Below are positions 1 to 11,110 of a DNA stretch of 64,000 nucleotides, piece by piece. The notes beneath the pieces were generated by a model. That model was not told the origin of the DNA. It did no database searches and saw nothing but the letters and a program-made list of their open reading frames with translations. Positions within the stretch are counted from its first letter, which is position 1. Each line of letters begins with the position of its first letter. The position numbers and the translations under genes were made by a program. Where the stretch lies: assembly GCA_963580455.1 (NCBI GenBank), contig OY756968.1, positions 21,359,996-21,423,995 on the forward strand, given 5' to 3'. This DNA comes from Euonymus europaeus (Eukaryota > Streptophyta > Magnoliopsida > Celastrales > Celastraceae).

Positions 1-1619
1 TTAAAAAATTAAAATAAGGGAATTGAACAGAAATGATATATGAACTGGTAGTACATGTTGGCTCCTCCCATTATCTAACCAAGTTGACCCGATTTTTGTG
101 CCTGACATAATACCCAATTGCCTCTACTTCTGCTACAAAGCCCTGCCATTGGCAACTGATGATGGAAGCGTATCTATAATTTTAGTTTCCACATGGTGCA
201 TGCCTCAATCACGTATGCATATTATCTTTCACCATATATTTCATTGTACATTTACAATATAATATCATATTTCATTATACATATTCAATTGTAATTTTTA
301 CAATGAAATACGATGTTACAATGAAACGGGACAATACGAGTTGTTTAGCCCTAACCTATTTATCACCACTATATATATATATATATATATATATAATGCA
401 CATTTATGTTTTTAAGATGCGGAGATTTTAAATTTTATACATTTATTATTGTGTTTTTTGGCGAGGATGGTGACTGGTGAGAGAGTTTGAATTTCGAAAA
501 GAAAGAAGTTATTGTTGTGAATTTGTAATATTTTGGAAGCAGACATGGTTGTGTATTAAATGAATTCTTCCTTAATTATGTTTTAGCTTCTTTGTAGCAA
601 ATGAACTGACACAAAATTCACTTCAGCTTTGAAGTAAAAGCTATCATAAATACATTTTTGAACTGTGTTCTTCTTTTTTAGAAAGAGAAATTATATTGAT
701 ATCAAATAGTCAGTACATTCAGAAACCTAAAAGGACATTAGTGTTGGTGAGACTATCCCCGTGAGATAATTATGGTCGCAGAATCAAAGCCTAATGCTAA
801 GCCATCCGCTAGGCTGTTGCTGTCGCAGGAAACATAGGAGATCTCACAATCCATTCGACTATTCTTAAACACGATGATATCGGGCAACCACAATGGTTAC
901 ATACTTAATTACCCAATAATTTTATTTTTTGGTCCCACTTCTATTATATAAGAAGTGATCTCACATACTTATTTTCATCAGCAAAGCACATTTTTTAATA
1001 TAATTTCATTAGTCAAACCATCAACAATTCTTTCTTCTATCTTTTCTCCACTAAAACTAATTAGGATCAACAAAAACACACATTCCAATAACAAGTAGTC
1101 CCCATTAGTAATTTACCATTGCACGTGTCGAGGATGAATAGTAAGTGAAGGAGCAGTTGGAGCCATTTAACATTAAACGATAAGTCCAATATGAGCAATG
1201 TTACATTCATTCAAAATATGACCCTCATTTTATCTTCAAATTTATGTAGCGTGTATTTTAGCTATTGATTATAAATATCATATAGAGCCCACTTAACATC
1301 CAATACTTCACATTAATTGAGAGTTTAATCGAGGTCACTTTTTTAGGTCTCAAGCATTCATCTTTTACCGTCTTCAGTCACCAACCAAAAGGTTTTGATA
1401 AATGAACTCCATCTAGAATGAACCTCCTAGCTAGGTTTCTTTTGTGAAATCAAAAAAAAACTAATAAAATAATCATTAATTATTTCAAGGAAATGAGTCA
1501 TATGAGTGTTTTGTGGTGATGTCCAATCAAGGGTACTTTAAACATTTATAGTGCGAACACAGCACAGCTCTCAATCACCGATTTTGTTCTTGAACTCGGA
1601 AAGTTCATACTCATACCTA
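1..1619. other. Gene-free AT-rich stretch
   Basis: I see no coding region here. There is an (AT)n microsatellite at about 371-396. The rest is AT-rich sequence with short ORFs only. Confidence 0.6.
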
Positions 1620-1623
1620 GGGC

Positions 1624-1985
1624 ATGGTCGGTAACTTGAAGTCGTCGATTCGCTTTGACGACACTAATTGTGGGTTGTCCGATGAGATACCTCGTGAGAT
1701 TGACAAGTTGTAGAACCTTGACACTCTATTTGTCCAAGTGTATGAGCTTTATGGGTCTTTAACGTATGAATTGGGAAGTTTCAACGGCTTCAAATCCACA
1801 TTTGTCTAACAACATGTTCACGGGGAAATACCGACTTCTTTTACGGACCTGAAAAACTTGACCCTATTGAATATGTTTCAAAACAAGCTTCACGGTGCAA
1901 TTACAGAGTTCATCGGAGACTTGCCAGATTTAGAGGTGTAGCAGTTGTGGGAGAACAACTTCACCAGAAGCATTCCTTTTCTCAC
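1624..1985 (+). pseudogene. LRR receptor-kinase (BAM/CLV1 class) pseudogene fragment
   Basis: Translating through stops gives consecutive plant LRR units: GNLKSSIRFDDTNCGLSDEI, then [38 protein letters not shown] and QLWENNFTRSIP. Order and wording match the LRR ectodomain of CLV1-class kinases, best the BAM1/BAM2 type from memory (NCGLSGEIP, LTPELG, FIGDLPELEVLQLWENNFTGSIP). Disruptions include in-frame stops after the DKL and LEV segments and a frameshift near 1,805-1,820. Similarity ends at about 1,985. No signal peptide, further LRRs, membrane segment or kinase domain is seen nearby, so this is a dead fragment of about five repeats. It has no visible introns, so it could have come from a retrocopy or from inside a large LRR exon. 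Confidence 0.8.
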
Positions 1986-3039
1986 GCTCAATTTGAGAGA
2001 AAAAGAAAGAGATTTAAGCAAGGGAGATGGTGATAGGGAAAGAAAATTTGGGGATGTGTGTCTAACCATGACATCAGCCTAAGAGGGGGTGTGAAATAGG
2101 TGTGGGTTCATTTATATGTCAGTATTGCACATCCCTAATTCAAAATTTTGAAATTCAAAAACAAATGCAACATTTTCTTATGTATGCTTACAAGTATACT
2201 CACCCTCTCTTAATCGCTCATTCTCTCCTCTCTTTCTCACATGCACACATACACAGAGAAGAAAATGACTAGTCAAGTCGTCGAAATTCGGTGGTTAATT
2301 CAATCGGGATTAGGTGTATATCACCACATGAAGTCAAATGGTGGCATCCATGCATGAAGATGTTGTCGGAGTTGGCCGGATATGTCACTTCTCTCGAGCG
2401 AAGGCCACCATTTTATAATCATTTTTCTATGGTTTAAGCGACTTTTAATTGCGGATGGCAACTAGTTTAACTTGTTTGAAGCTTGGGGATTCGATTCGAG
2501 GTGATGACAGCAAGAACGATGGCCGAACGATGATTGGTCGACGTATTACATTGTTTGGTCGATGTGTTACATTGTTTGAACACTTTTATGGTGGCTTAAG
2601 ATGTTTTTTACGGTGGTTGATATGTGGGTCACATTGTGTGCTGACATGTCTATATATAATGCCACAGCTCATTGTCTTGATAGGAAAATCATTGTAATTA
2701 ATAATCTGGACAATGTGATTACGCACTGTCAAAGGTGAAAATGCATGACAATGTATTAAACAACTTATAACACACACGCACACATATATACCAATATGGT
2801 TACTTTTAAAAAAGTCAATACTTTGTGAATCATACACAATTGCACCCCATAAACGAGCAAATCCCTTCAAATCAAACAGGATGACATAATTACATGTAAT
2901 ACTATTTTAATTATATTGTTTACTACAATAGACATTTTGATTTTATGTGTAGTATCCTTATTAGATTGTGCATGTCTTTACACAATGTCACAGTTCCCGA
3001 TGTTCACATTAGCTTAAGTAATCATGGCAACATTATAAA
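1986..3039. other. No gene recognised
   Basis: Short ORFs at 2,449-2,697 (+) and 2,586-2,870 (-) overlap each other and resemble no family I know. I treat the stretch as non-coding. Confidence 0.5.
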
Positions 3040-3719
3040 GGGGAAAAGTACCGATAGGTCACTCAAAGATAAGGGTGTTTGCAATTAGGTCACCGAAAGA
3101 AAAACGTTTTCAATTAGATCACTCAATGTTTCAATTTTAAACAAATAGACCACTCCAATATAATTCCGACCATTTTATTACCGAAAAGTGTTGATTGGTC
3201 ATAAATTTGCCAATATAAAATTAAAATTAAAATGCCACATGGATTATAAAAACATATAATTAATTAAAAAATGAAAAACCAAAAAAAAAGAGAAAAATAA
3301 GATGAATCTCTCAAATTAGATTGCCCCTCTCCATATGATTTCGGCCTTTCACTATCCTTGATTTATTTATGTAGTGAATATTCTTCATTAATTTTTTTGA
3401 AATGTGCAAATGAGTTCAGTCGACCATGCATCTAGTGGAGAAAGAAGGTTGGGAGAGAGGGGGAAAGAGAAAAATAGGTTTTAAGTTTTCATTATTTTAT
3501 TTGAAAATTTACATGGATTGCCATGTCAATCAAGTATACATCACTATGTCAAATTTGCGCCAAGTCAGCAACTTTTGGTGAGCAATTGGCCGGAATTAGA
3601 CCGGAGTGGTCTATTTGTTTAAAATTGAAACATTGAGTGACCTAATTGAAAACGTTTTTCTTTCGATGACCTGATTGCAAACGCCCCTATCTTTGAGTGA
3701 CCTATCCGTACTTTTCCCC
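3040..3719. mobile_element. Non-autonomous MULE-type MITE with long TIRs
   Basis: The ends are inverted repeats of about 130 bp. The left end starts GGGGAAAAGTACCGATAGG and the right end, reversed, starts GGGGAAAAGTACGGATAGG; the arms stay alike through the segment GACCACTCC. The flanking sequence is duplicated: attataaa(g) at 3,032-3,040 and again at 3,720-3,728, which gives an 8- or 9-bp target duplication depending on the first G. Long TIRs with a 9-bp duplication are typical of Mutator-like elements. The roughly 410-bp interior has no ORF. Confidence 0.85.
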
Positions 3720-5078
3720 ATTATAAAGTTAAGAAGAGAGAGAAACGGAAATGCTAAAATTTTAAGGATGACGTAGGGTTATTATTATTATTTAAATTGC
3801 ATCATTAATTAATGTGTAATAATTTATGTGACATGATAACGTGTTATGCCACATAAATTATAGATATTATAAATCAAATAGTTTAGAACATTTAGCATTT
3901 TCCTTTTATATGATCCCCAACCAAAATATCAAATATTAAAGTTACAACCAGTAAAAAAAATTAAAAATGTGAATTGCTAGATTTGCTGCTGCAGGCAGAT
4001 TGCATTAATGGTGTTGTAAATTCGGACCAGCACCCTATTAAATTTCCTCGGACGAATCCTAGCCGTTTGTTTGTCAGACAAAAGCTTCGCAGGCAGCTGG
4101 TTTTCTCTGTTTTTCTCTGATTAGTCATTAAATCTAACGGCAGGTAGCTTTTATTATCGCTGCAATCAAATAGTTGCGCAATTTACCTCTCTTAAAGGTG
4201 ATAGTAAAATTGTATGGATATTCTTCAAGGCTGAACCTCTAAATGAACAAGAGCAATTAACCACTCAAGAGTGAATGTTTGGAGTAACCACTTGTCGAGC
4301 CCTGTCTTTAGGTGGGCAATTTTGTGCTCACAGGATCGATAACTCGAGTTTAAATTCATATTATATATCTAAAAGACAAGTTTATATATTTAGGGATATA
4401 AAAATTAGGGTCCGGTTCGATCCAGGTAGGACAACATAAGTTTTTATGAGATATTTGTATATCCGAATCTGAATTAATTTGGATTTTCGAACGTACTTGA
4501 TCGACCATATCCAAATTGATTTAAATCCGGACCATAAACTAGGACAATAATTCAATCCAGTTTGAGGCCCGTACAATTAAATCAAACAATTTTTTTTTGT
4601 GTTTAGACCCGAACCGATCCAATTTTAAACTGGATAAATTCTTTGTATTTGGACTATGATTTTGAAAATATAACTTACAGTATGTTCAAACTTGGATTAA
4701 TCGGGATTAGACGGAGCTTTGCCTCCCCATTTGTATGGTGTCCTTGTCGGATATCAAGAAGAAGAAAAAAAAATCATGGTTTTCATTTGGTATTGAAATT
4801 CAATTATACATTATGGTAAAGTAGTAAATTTCGTAATCATCCAAAAATTACAATATGTATAATATCAAAAAATTAAAGAGTTGCAATGCATTTTATTCTA
4901 ATTAACCAATAGTTAATAGATATAAAATAAATCAACAATTAGAATTAATAAAACAGTGAAAGCCAAACACGGAACTACAACTTCAGTCAGCTCATGAAGA
5001 TCATGATCAACTCACCAGATGTAACACTAAACATCCAATGAAACTAACATTTATAGACTAAAATAAAAAAAAATCCAC
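3720..5078. other. No gene recognised
   Basis: AT-rich intergenic sequence. The ORF at 4,382-4,576 (-) has no recognisable domain. The right part is the 3' flank of the minus-strand VQ gene. Confidence 0.5.
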
Positions 5079-5660
5079 TCAAGAAGGTGAAGAACTACTA
5101 TCATCATCATCATCATCAACAACATTATCTCTTGGAGATTGCAGAGGAAACAGAGTCAGCAACTCAGGCTCTCTACTCCTCGGAGTACTTAAAGGACTCG
5201 GATGCAAATAAAACCCTCTCTCCGCAATCACTCTCTGCTCCTCTTCCACCTCCTCAATCGCCTCCGGCGACCTTGGACTCACCCGCGCCCCAATGAAATC
5301 CAGAGTCGAAACAGGGGACACCAAGAACGACCCACGCTGTTGCTGTTGCTGTTGTTTGTAGAAACCTAAGTTGGGTTGCTGCCTCGCAGTTTCATTGTTG
5401 TTGTAGCAGTAGGACGTCTTGTTTAGCTGGATTTCGAGGTTCTTGGCGCTCTGCCTCCGCTCGTTGAGCTTGAATGCGGGTCTCTTGGGAGCCAAATCAC
5501 GGGTCGGGTGGGTGAGAGGGAGCTTTTGGGTTGATAGATCGTCTGGTGCTCCGGTGAGTTTCTGGACTATGGTCCGGAAATTTGATGGGTCCGCCTGTAC
5601 AAAAGTGGTGTTGTGGTGGGAGGAGGAGGAGGAGGAGTCGTAGTTAGAAGATGAGGCCAT
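5079..5660 (-). CDS. VQ motif-containing protein (VQ4/VQ31/VQ33-like)
   Basis: Intronless gene of 193 residues. A Ser/His-rich start is followed by TTFVQADPSNFRTIVQKLTG, which holds the canonical FxxxVQxLTG motif at residues 28-37. In plants this motif binds the C-terminal WRKY domain of group I and IIc WRKY factors, and several members are MAPK substrates. Downstream are a KRPAFKLNERRQ block (about residues 59-70), a poly-Gln tract (about 103-108), Ser-Pro sites (RSPEAIEE, PSPLSTPRS) and an acidic Asp/Ser-rich tail. FVQADPSNF before the motif plus SP/TP sites fits the MVQ group that includes Arabidopsis VQ4, VQ31 and VQ33; which of these is inferred. Length is usual for the family. The first ATG follows a stop-rich leader and a TATA-like box, supporting this start. 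It probably acts in the nucleus as a transcriptional co-regulator. Confidence 0.93.
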   Translation of the reverse strand: MASSSNYDSSSSSSHHNTTFVQADPSNFRTIVQKLTGAPDDLSTQKLPLTHPTRDLAPKRPAFKLNERRQSAKNLEIQLNKTSYCYNNNETARQQPNLGFYKQQQQQQRGSFLVSPVSTLDFIGARVSPRSPEAIEEVEEEQRVIAERGFYLHPSPLSTPRSREPELLTLFPLQSPRDNVVDDDDDDSSSSPS

Positions 5661-5745
5661 GAATAAATGAAGAAGAGACCGAGAGAAGGCAAACTTGCAA
5701 GAAAAAGCTGAGTCGCTTTTGGAGAAAAAGAGCGAGTTGGGGTTG

Positions 5746-5753
5746 TTTATAAA
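5746..5753 (-). promoter_or_regulatory. TATA box of the VQ gene
   Basis: Palindromic tttataaa lies about 86 bp upstream of the VQ start codon, leaving room for a leader of about 55-60 nt. It is the only good TATA match close to this gene. Confidence 0.6.
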
Positions 5754-6012
5754 GTGCCTATCGGTTTGGTCTTCGTAAATATTATTATGTTTTAATGTTT
5801 TGTAATAATGATTTCTTTTTTATTTCTCAAGGGTTTATAACATTATAAGTAGGAATAATTAATTATCAAATTGTTGAACATTTCAATGAATTTAAGGACA
5901 TGTTTTTGATATGTTCAACACTAAAAAAATAAAAATAAAAAATATTAAAATTGTTACATATTTTAAAAAATTAAATAAACTATTACGGTGCTATGTTGTG
6001 AAGATGAACAAC

Positions 6013-6416
6013 TTTGGATGAGAGTATGTTAGCTTATAAGCTAACTTATACTACCTAGCTTATAAGTTCAATTTTATTGATTATCAATTACATCAATCAC
6101 ATACAAAAAAAATTCTTTCAATTTCTCTTATTCCCTCGTTCTCTCACACATTTGTCATTTTATCTCTCAAAATATATATTGGATTTTGAAAAAATTACAT
6201 ATTCGAACTCAGTGTATAAAACTATTTCCAACAAGACTCATATTCAATAGCTTTTATTTCATTATTAAACTAATTTACATACCCCTCATAGTAAATTGAC
6301 AGTTTATACGCTGTTAAAATTTACGTTCTACCAACCAACACTAGCTTATTTGACAGCTTATACGCTACCCAACTTATCTGTTAGCTTATATACTGTCAGA
6401 CATACTCTGATCCAAA
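6013..6416. mobile_element. MITE with TTTGGATGAGAGTATG termini
   Basis: The left end TTTGGATGAGAGTATG (6,013-6,028) is mirrored at 6,401-6,416, where the reversed strand reads TTTGGATCAGAGTATG, one mismatch in 16. Subterminal copies of 'agcttata' and 'gctaac' occur in both orientations. There is no ORF. Two shorter relatives lie in unit C (48,173 and 55,235). The target duplication is not clear here. Confidence 0.65.
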
Positions 6417-6420
6417 CACA

Positions 6421-7319
6421 TTACGGTTAAAAAGATACGATATGATCCTCAAATGCTACTTTTATCGGCACTCAAACTTAGAAAAAGAAAAACACGAGAT
6501 TTATGTGGTTCAATAAGTAAGAGTGTCCATGTTCATGGAGTCTATAGTTTTTTTTACAGAAATTATAATTAAGTTTGGATTTCCACTTTATAACAAACTA
6601 TTTGAACACTCAACATAAAATTAACCAACATTCATCAGTAAAGACCCAGTAAGCTTCACTTTCCTCTCGAACAACTTCCTCTTTTCTAGAATTTTCAATG
6701 TAATTAACTCTTCTAATAGGAACCACTTATTTAATACGTTTGCTAACCAAATCAATAAATAGTATACATGTCACTTGAAATATTTTGTCAAACGGCAATG
6801 TGTAGAAAAAGGAGTATTGTTCGTTGAGACTTTGATTATTCGACGGGATTAGGTCTACGCGGTTAGCAATGTTTTGAGTACACGTTTTGGGATGATGTTG
6901 TTAATTAATTGTTATGTGAGAGATTCATCCAACTTTAGCGTCAAAGACTAATTAATCAAATCAGGGTCGTCTGTCTTCTTTTTTCTTCTTGAAATTTCAG
7001 TGTGGGAAGTCTCCATTTAGTCCAATGTATCAACCAATAAGTAACAAAATATCACGCTGTATTCCACAGTTGATGTTGATTTAACCTGAACGAGACCCGG
7101 GTGTAATTTTTCCAATTTCGGGAAAATTTACTTTAAATCAAATCAAATTAGAACGGTAAAAAAAATCGATAAAATTGAAACTAATCAAAATCGAAGTATT
7201 TAGTCCCCTTTTTTTCAAAATTATATTTACATATCTTCTACTAAAATCGAGAAATTGACATACTGACTAAAAATTGATTAAATGATTTATTCGAAAAATC
7301 GATCAAAATTCACCGTTAA
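6421..7319. other. No gene recognised
   Basis: AT-rich intergenic DNA; its right edge grades into sequence repeated upstream of unit C. Confidence 0.45.
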
Positions 7320-7655
7320 TCCTCTAAATTAATAACTATTAAAAGCTTCAAATGGTCTTATTAATTAATTTAGTGATGCAATAATTACAAGCTTCCAAAC
7401 TAGATAAGCCAACGTTTTAAAAGTCAAAATGCTCCACTAATAATGGGGTGGTTGACTTTTGTGCAGAAATGGTAGTAGTAGTGATAATGTTGACAAAAAG
7501 TTTGAATTTTCAAAACAACAGTGTATTCATGAGCTGGCATTGAATGATGAGTCACGCGGAGGCAGCGGAGCATTGAAAAAAGAAACGAAAATGAGAGAAG
7601 AAGACTTGGCAGGTCTGACTGACAGGGTCACCCACAATATACAGGATACAATATA
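7320..7655. repeat. 5' segment shared with unit C (47,765-48,095)
   Basis: About 330 bp, from the block starting cctctaaattaataact to the block ending acaatatacagg, is repeated with few differences at 47,765-48,095. The ORF of 68 codons inside it (7,459-7,665) is not kept intact in the other copy, so I do not call it a gene. In unit C the next shared segment follows almost at once, whereas unit A has about 1.4 kb of extra DNA here. Confidence 0.75.
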
Positions 7656-7869
7656 CAGGCCTTAATTTGTCTTTCTTTCATATGTATGTACATTTTGTTT
7701 ATCTGATAACTGTGCAACCTTCTCTCTCGGTTTTTCCTTTTCAAAGATTCTTTGAGTACCTATTTTAACTTTGTGAATATGTATTTTTTATTTATATATT
7801 TATGTATATATATTTCATTCGATTATATATATATATATATATGAACTTTGTTAACCGTGTGATTGTATA

Positions 7870-8433
7870 TGATGACGTCAAACAAGTGATCGACCTAGAT
7901 GACGTATCAGGTGGTCGGACTAGATTATAGGATGTGTATATGTAGAGGTTGTCCTCTACATGGACGCTTCGACGTTCAAGTCAGTTTGTAATCAAAAATA
8001 AGAGGAGCTCGGATGTTCGAAGCTCTCTGTAAGCTTAAGTGTGAAAATTGTGCTTAGAAAATCTCATACCTAACTCTGAGAGTTATGCCTTATATAGGAG
8101 GTGAGAAGTCTGAGCTATTGTAGGATTAAGACTCTCTCTCCCTCTCATCTGCGCTGTTGGTATCTGGATGAATTCATAGATCATTTGAGTCTTAGTGGGA
8201 CTCTTTTCCAAGTAGGAGTAGGTCTCCTCTCCAATGTTAGTCTCCTAATTAATGGAGAAGATTATGTAGTACGGAGGATCTCCTCAGTAAGTCGAGGCAT
8301 GATTGTATGTGAATCATTGCAGCATACACCCAAAGGAGGCTTACTGAGGTGGTTCTTCGGTTAGGAACGGATCCTCTTGTTTGGCAGCGACACGTGTCAT
8401 ATCATAATTGGTATAGTTATTTTGGTATCATCA
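7870..8433. mobile_element. Solo LTR, 564 bp
   Basis: The element begins TGATGACGTC and ends GGTATCATCA, giving the usual TG...CA ends with a short inverted repeat. It is flanked on both sides by gtata (7,865-7,869 and 8,434-8,438), a perfect 5-bp target duplication. The related sequence in unit D (about 38,262-38,320) runs straight across this point without the insert. A TATA-like ttatata lies at about 8,091. There is no internal domain, so this is a solo LTR left by LTR-LTR recombination. The 87-codon ORF at 8,101-8,364 lies inside it and is not a gene. Copia or gypsy origin cannot be told. Confidence 0.88.
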
Positions 8434-8438
8434 GTATA

Positions 8439-9070
8439 AGTCTTAGCAAATTCAAGTTTTATAGATTACCAAAACTAATAAACAAAAAATGTATTGGAGT
8501 CTGAAAAAATTATGTTTGTAAGTGTATTTTAAGTTAAAAAAAATTAGATGAGACATTATTCATCACACATGGTATGTTGTGACAAATACGTATTTAGTAT
8601 CACACATTATTATCATCCTTATTTATTTTTGAGAAATTATTCAATTATTCTAGCATATTATATCATATTCGACTAGTGTACGGAAATCAATGAGACGATG
8701 ACAATTCACAGGTGATTGATGATATGCATGAGTTTTTTAGAATGAAGTTACCATTCAAAATTCAAAAATGATGAAACCACTAGTAAATTGGCATTATCTC
8801 ATTACTTCTAGTACACGATATTAACATATGACATAATTTGCTAGACCTTCGAATAATTTGTCATATATTTTGTTTAAAATGTGTAAACATTTTTCGTTCT
8901 CACTCTCTCTGGATTTTCTTTTTAGTTTGCGTGATAGAGATTTGTTACAGTATTTTGTTCAGAGTTTCTGGCCTTCTTTCAGGTGCTTTAGGGCACATTC
9001 TCCTTTGCACTTCTCTTTTTGTTTTCTTCTCTGCCATGGCTTTGGTTTATGGGATGCTTTTTCTTAATTG
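8439..9070. other. Unit A-specific non-coding stretch
   Basis: Absent from unit C at the corresponding place. The overlapping ORFs at 8,838-9,107 are hydrophobic low-complexity frames with no family resemblance. Confidence 0.4.
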
Positions 9071-9524
9071 CTCCACAGTCCAGTTGAAGCCAGAAATGAA
9101 AGCATAACTACCATTTTCATCATGTTAATTTAATCAACCAATCTCCATGCATTTTGATCATCATGAAATGATCGAATAAAACAAATTAATAACAATAATT
9201 GATTACTAATAATAGCTAATGCAACTTGAAGATGTCATAATTCATTCCTTACACTAATTCATGGAATGCTTTAGATTGATAAAATATCTCCCTAGAGAAA
9301 TAGAGTACACAAATTATAGTATCAAATGTGAACTATGAAGTAACTTTATTGAGACAATTTTAGTTCTTAAAACACTAAGAATAAATTTTGAGTTGTGTTA
9401 ACTACTTGGGTGATAATTTAATTGTGAACATATGGATTTAGAAGGTATGAGCTAGTTTGATTTTCACTGAAAATAATAGAAATGTGACCAAGGACAGAAT
9501 CAGTATCGGATTGTTATTTTTTTT

Positions 9525-9550
9525 GGGGGAAGGGGGAGGGGGCGCTGGGG
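9525..9550 (+). other. G-quadruplex-type G-rich tract
   Basis: Runs of 5, 5, 5 and 4 guanines are separated by loops of 2, 1 and 4 bases, matching the G3+N1-7 pattern on the plus strand. The same tract is kept in unit C at 48,703-48,728. Any role is unknown. Confidence 0.7.
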
Positions 9551-10389
9551 CGAACCTTTATAGGGTTCCGAGGGGACTTGACTTTAAATAGTTAGATTTG
9601 GATTTTTTAAACATTAAAGGGGGACATTGGCCTTGAAAGTTTAAAATTTTATATATAATTTATTAATATCTTTTTTTTTCCGAGTCATCTAGAGTTTTGA
9701 CTTAACTTATCATGCGATAAGTAGAAAAAAGACAAACGCATCAAACAGTACGAGTTTAATCATATATCGGATGTCTAAATAATAAATTTGTATAGTGTCA
9801 TTTTCGGTTATAAAAAGTAAAATATTGGTCTAGGACCTAATATTAGAATTTAATTCAATGTGGATAAAAAGTGTGGGATAAGACATGATTTTCATATGAA
9901 TATAAAAAGAATGTGTCCGCCGAAATGATGTAAGAAAATATGCTAAGCCGCCGTATATAAATCAGTACACATGACTTGAACTGAATATATGCTTTTGATT
10001 TCTACCATATTAATTGAAACCATTGACGATGGTGAATTAAGATTGTCTGGCATTTCCTTTCCTAGAAGGTCCACCAAAAAGCCAACTCTCTTTATTGACT
10101 TTAGGCCGTTCGATTAGCAATCACACGATCCGATTGTAATGTTGGCCCACCCAGGCTAACTTTGGGAAAGAAAAAACCATGTAGCTTCTGCCTTTTGTTA
10201 CAAGTCAAATTTAGCATAAAATGTCATCAACATAATTGGAATCCTTTAAAGCAATTAGAAAGATGCCAAGGAAACACTCAATCATACAAGACTCATGTGT
10301 GGACGACACCGTGATTGCATATTGGACTAGCTCATTTCAGTACATGACAAATTATGAAGATTATGACGGACTATAGAGATCTGATTATA

Positions 10390-11110
10390 CAATCGTTGAA
10401 TTAGTCAAAATCAGTTAAGGTGGACCACCTGCAAGCGTGACCTGGCAAGGAAAGTCAGAGAAGAACTCTAGGGCACCGGTGGGATACCTGCCAATGAAGC
10501 TCCGGCGTGAGAGTAAGTATCAATCTTGACGATAAACAGTCAAATCAGTATATTAGAGATAATAACAGAGATGTATGTGTCGCAGGGGAGATGAAATTGA
10601 TATTTTTGAGGGTGATTATACGGTTGAAAGACGATATATTCAGGCTTGTTTGTAGTGAGGGGCTCACATAAGGATAGAGGGATGTTTCTCCGGTTGTTAC
10701 CTTCCCCCTACTGTAGAAGGTGGTCGGGTATTTATAGTCTACTGCAAGGTGGCATAAATGTAATTTCCAGGCTAATGGTACGAGATACAAGTGGCTGGCT
10801 CAGGTGTCAGGTTGGTACAAGGATAGCGTAGTGGGACAAAGACGTCTGACAATTATTGTTAGACTGGAGTCTGTCCTACAGGGACAATCTCTGATTTTGT
10901 TGGTACGATATCAGACTGTGGGGACAGTGTCAGGTAGTGGGATAGGCTGTGTCAAGTGATACGGTTGTCAGAATACGGGTAGGTGTGGAGATCCATGATC
11001 AAGCAAACGCGATCGTTGTTGCCTTCTAGCGGGCTCTAAAGTGGGCAGACTGCATTCAAGCCACCCTCCTGGGCTCTAAGTATTTCGTGATTCTTTTTTT
11101 TACGGGTCCG
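10390..11110. repeat. LTR-like remnant, boundaries unresolved
   Basis: This less AT-rich block resembles a plant LTR in texture: a U3-like start with accacctgcaag and caccggtggg, a TATA-like ggtatttatag at about 10,729-10,739, and repeated short gggacagtgtcagg-type motifs. The same block is in unit C (about 49,595-50,270) with scattered substitutions and a 14-bp indel, so it predates that duplication. I could not find clean TG/CA ends or a target duplication. ORFs on both strands here are short and unconvincing. Confidence 0.35.

Noticed and set aside
8101..8364. 87-codon ORF
   Set aside because: Entirely inside the solo LTR.
10545..10831. Overlapping ORFs on both strands in the LTR-like block
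   Set aside because: Composition and position fit LTR remnant sequence; neither frame resembles a protein family.
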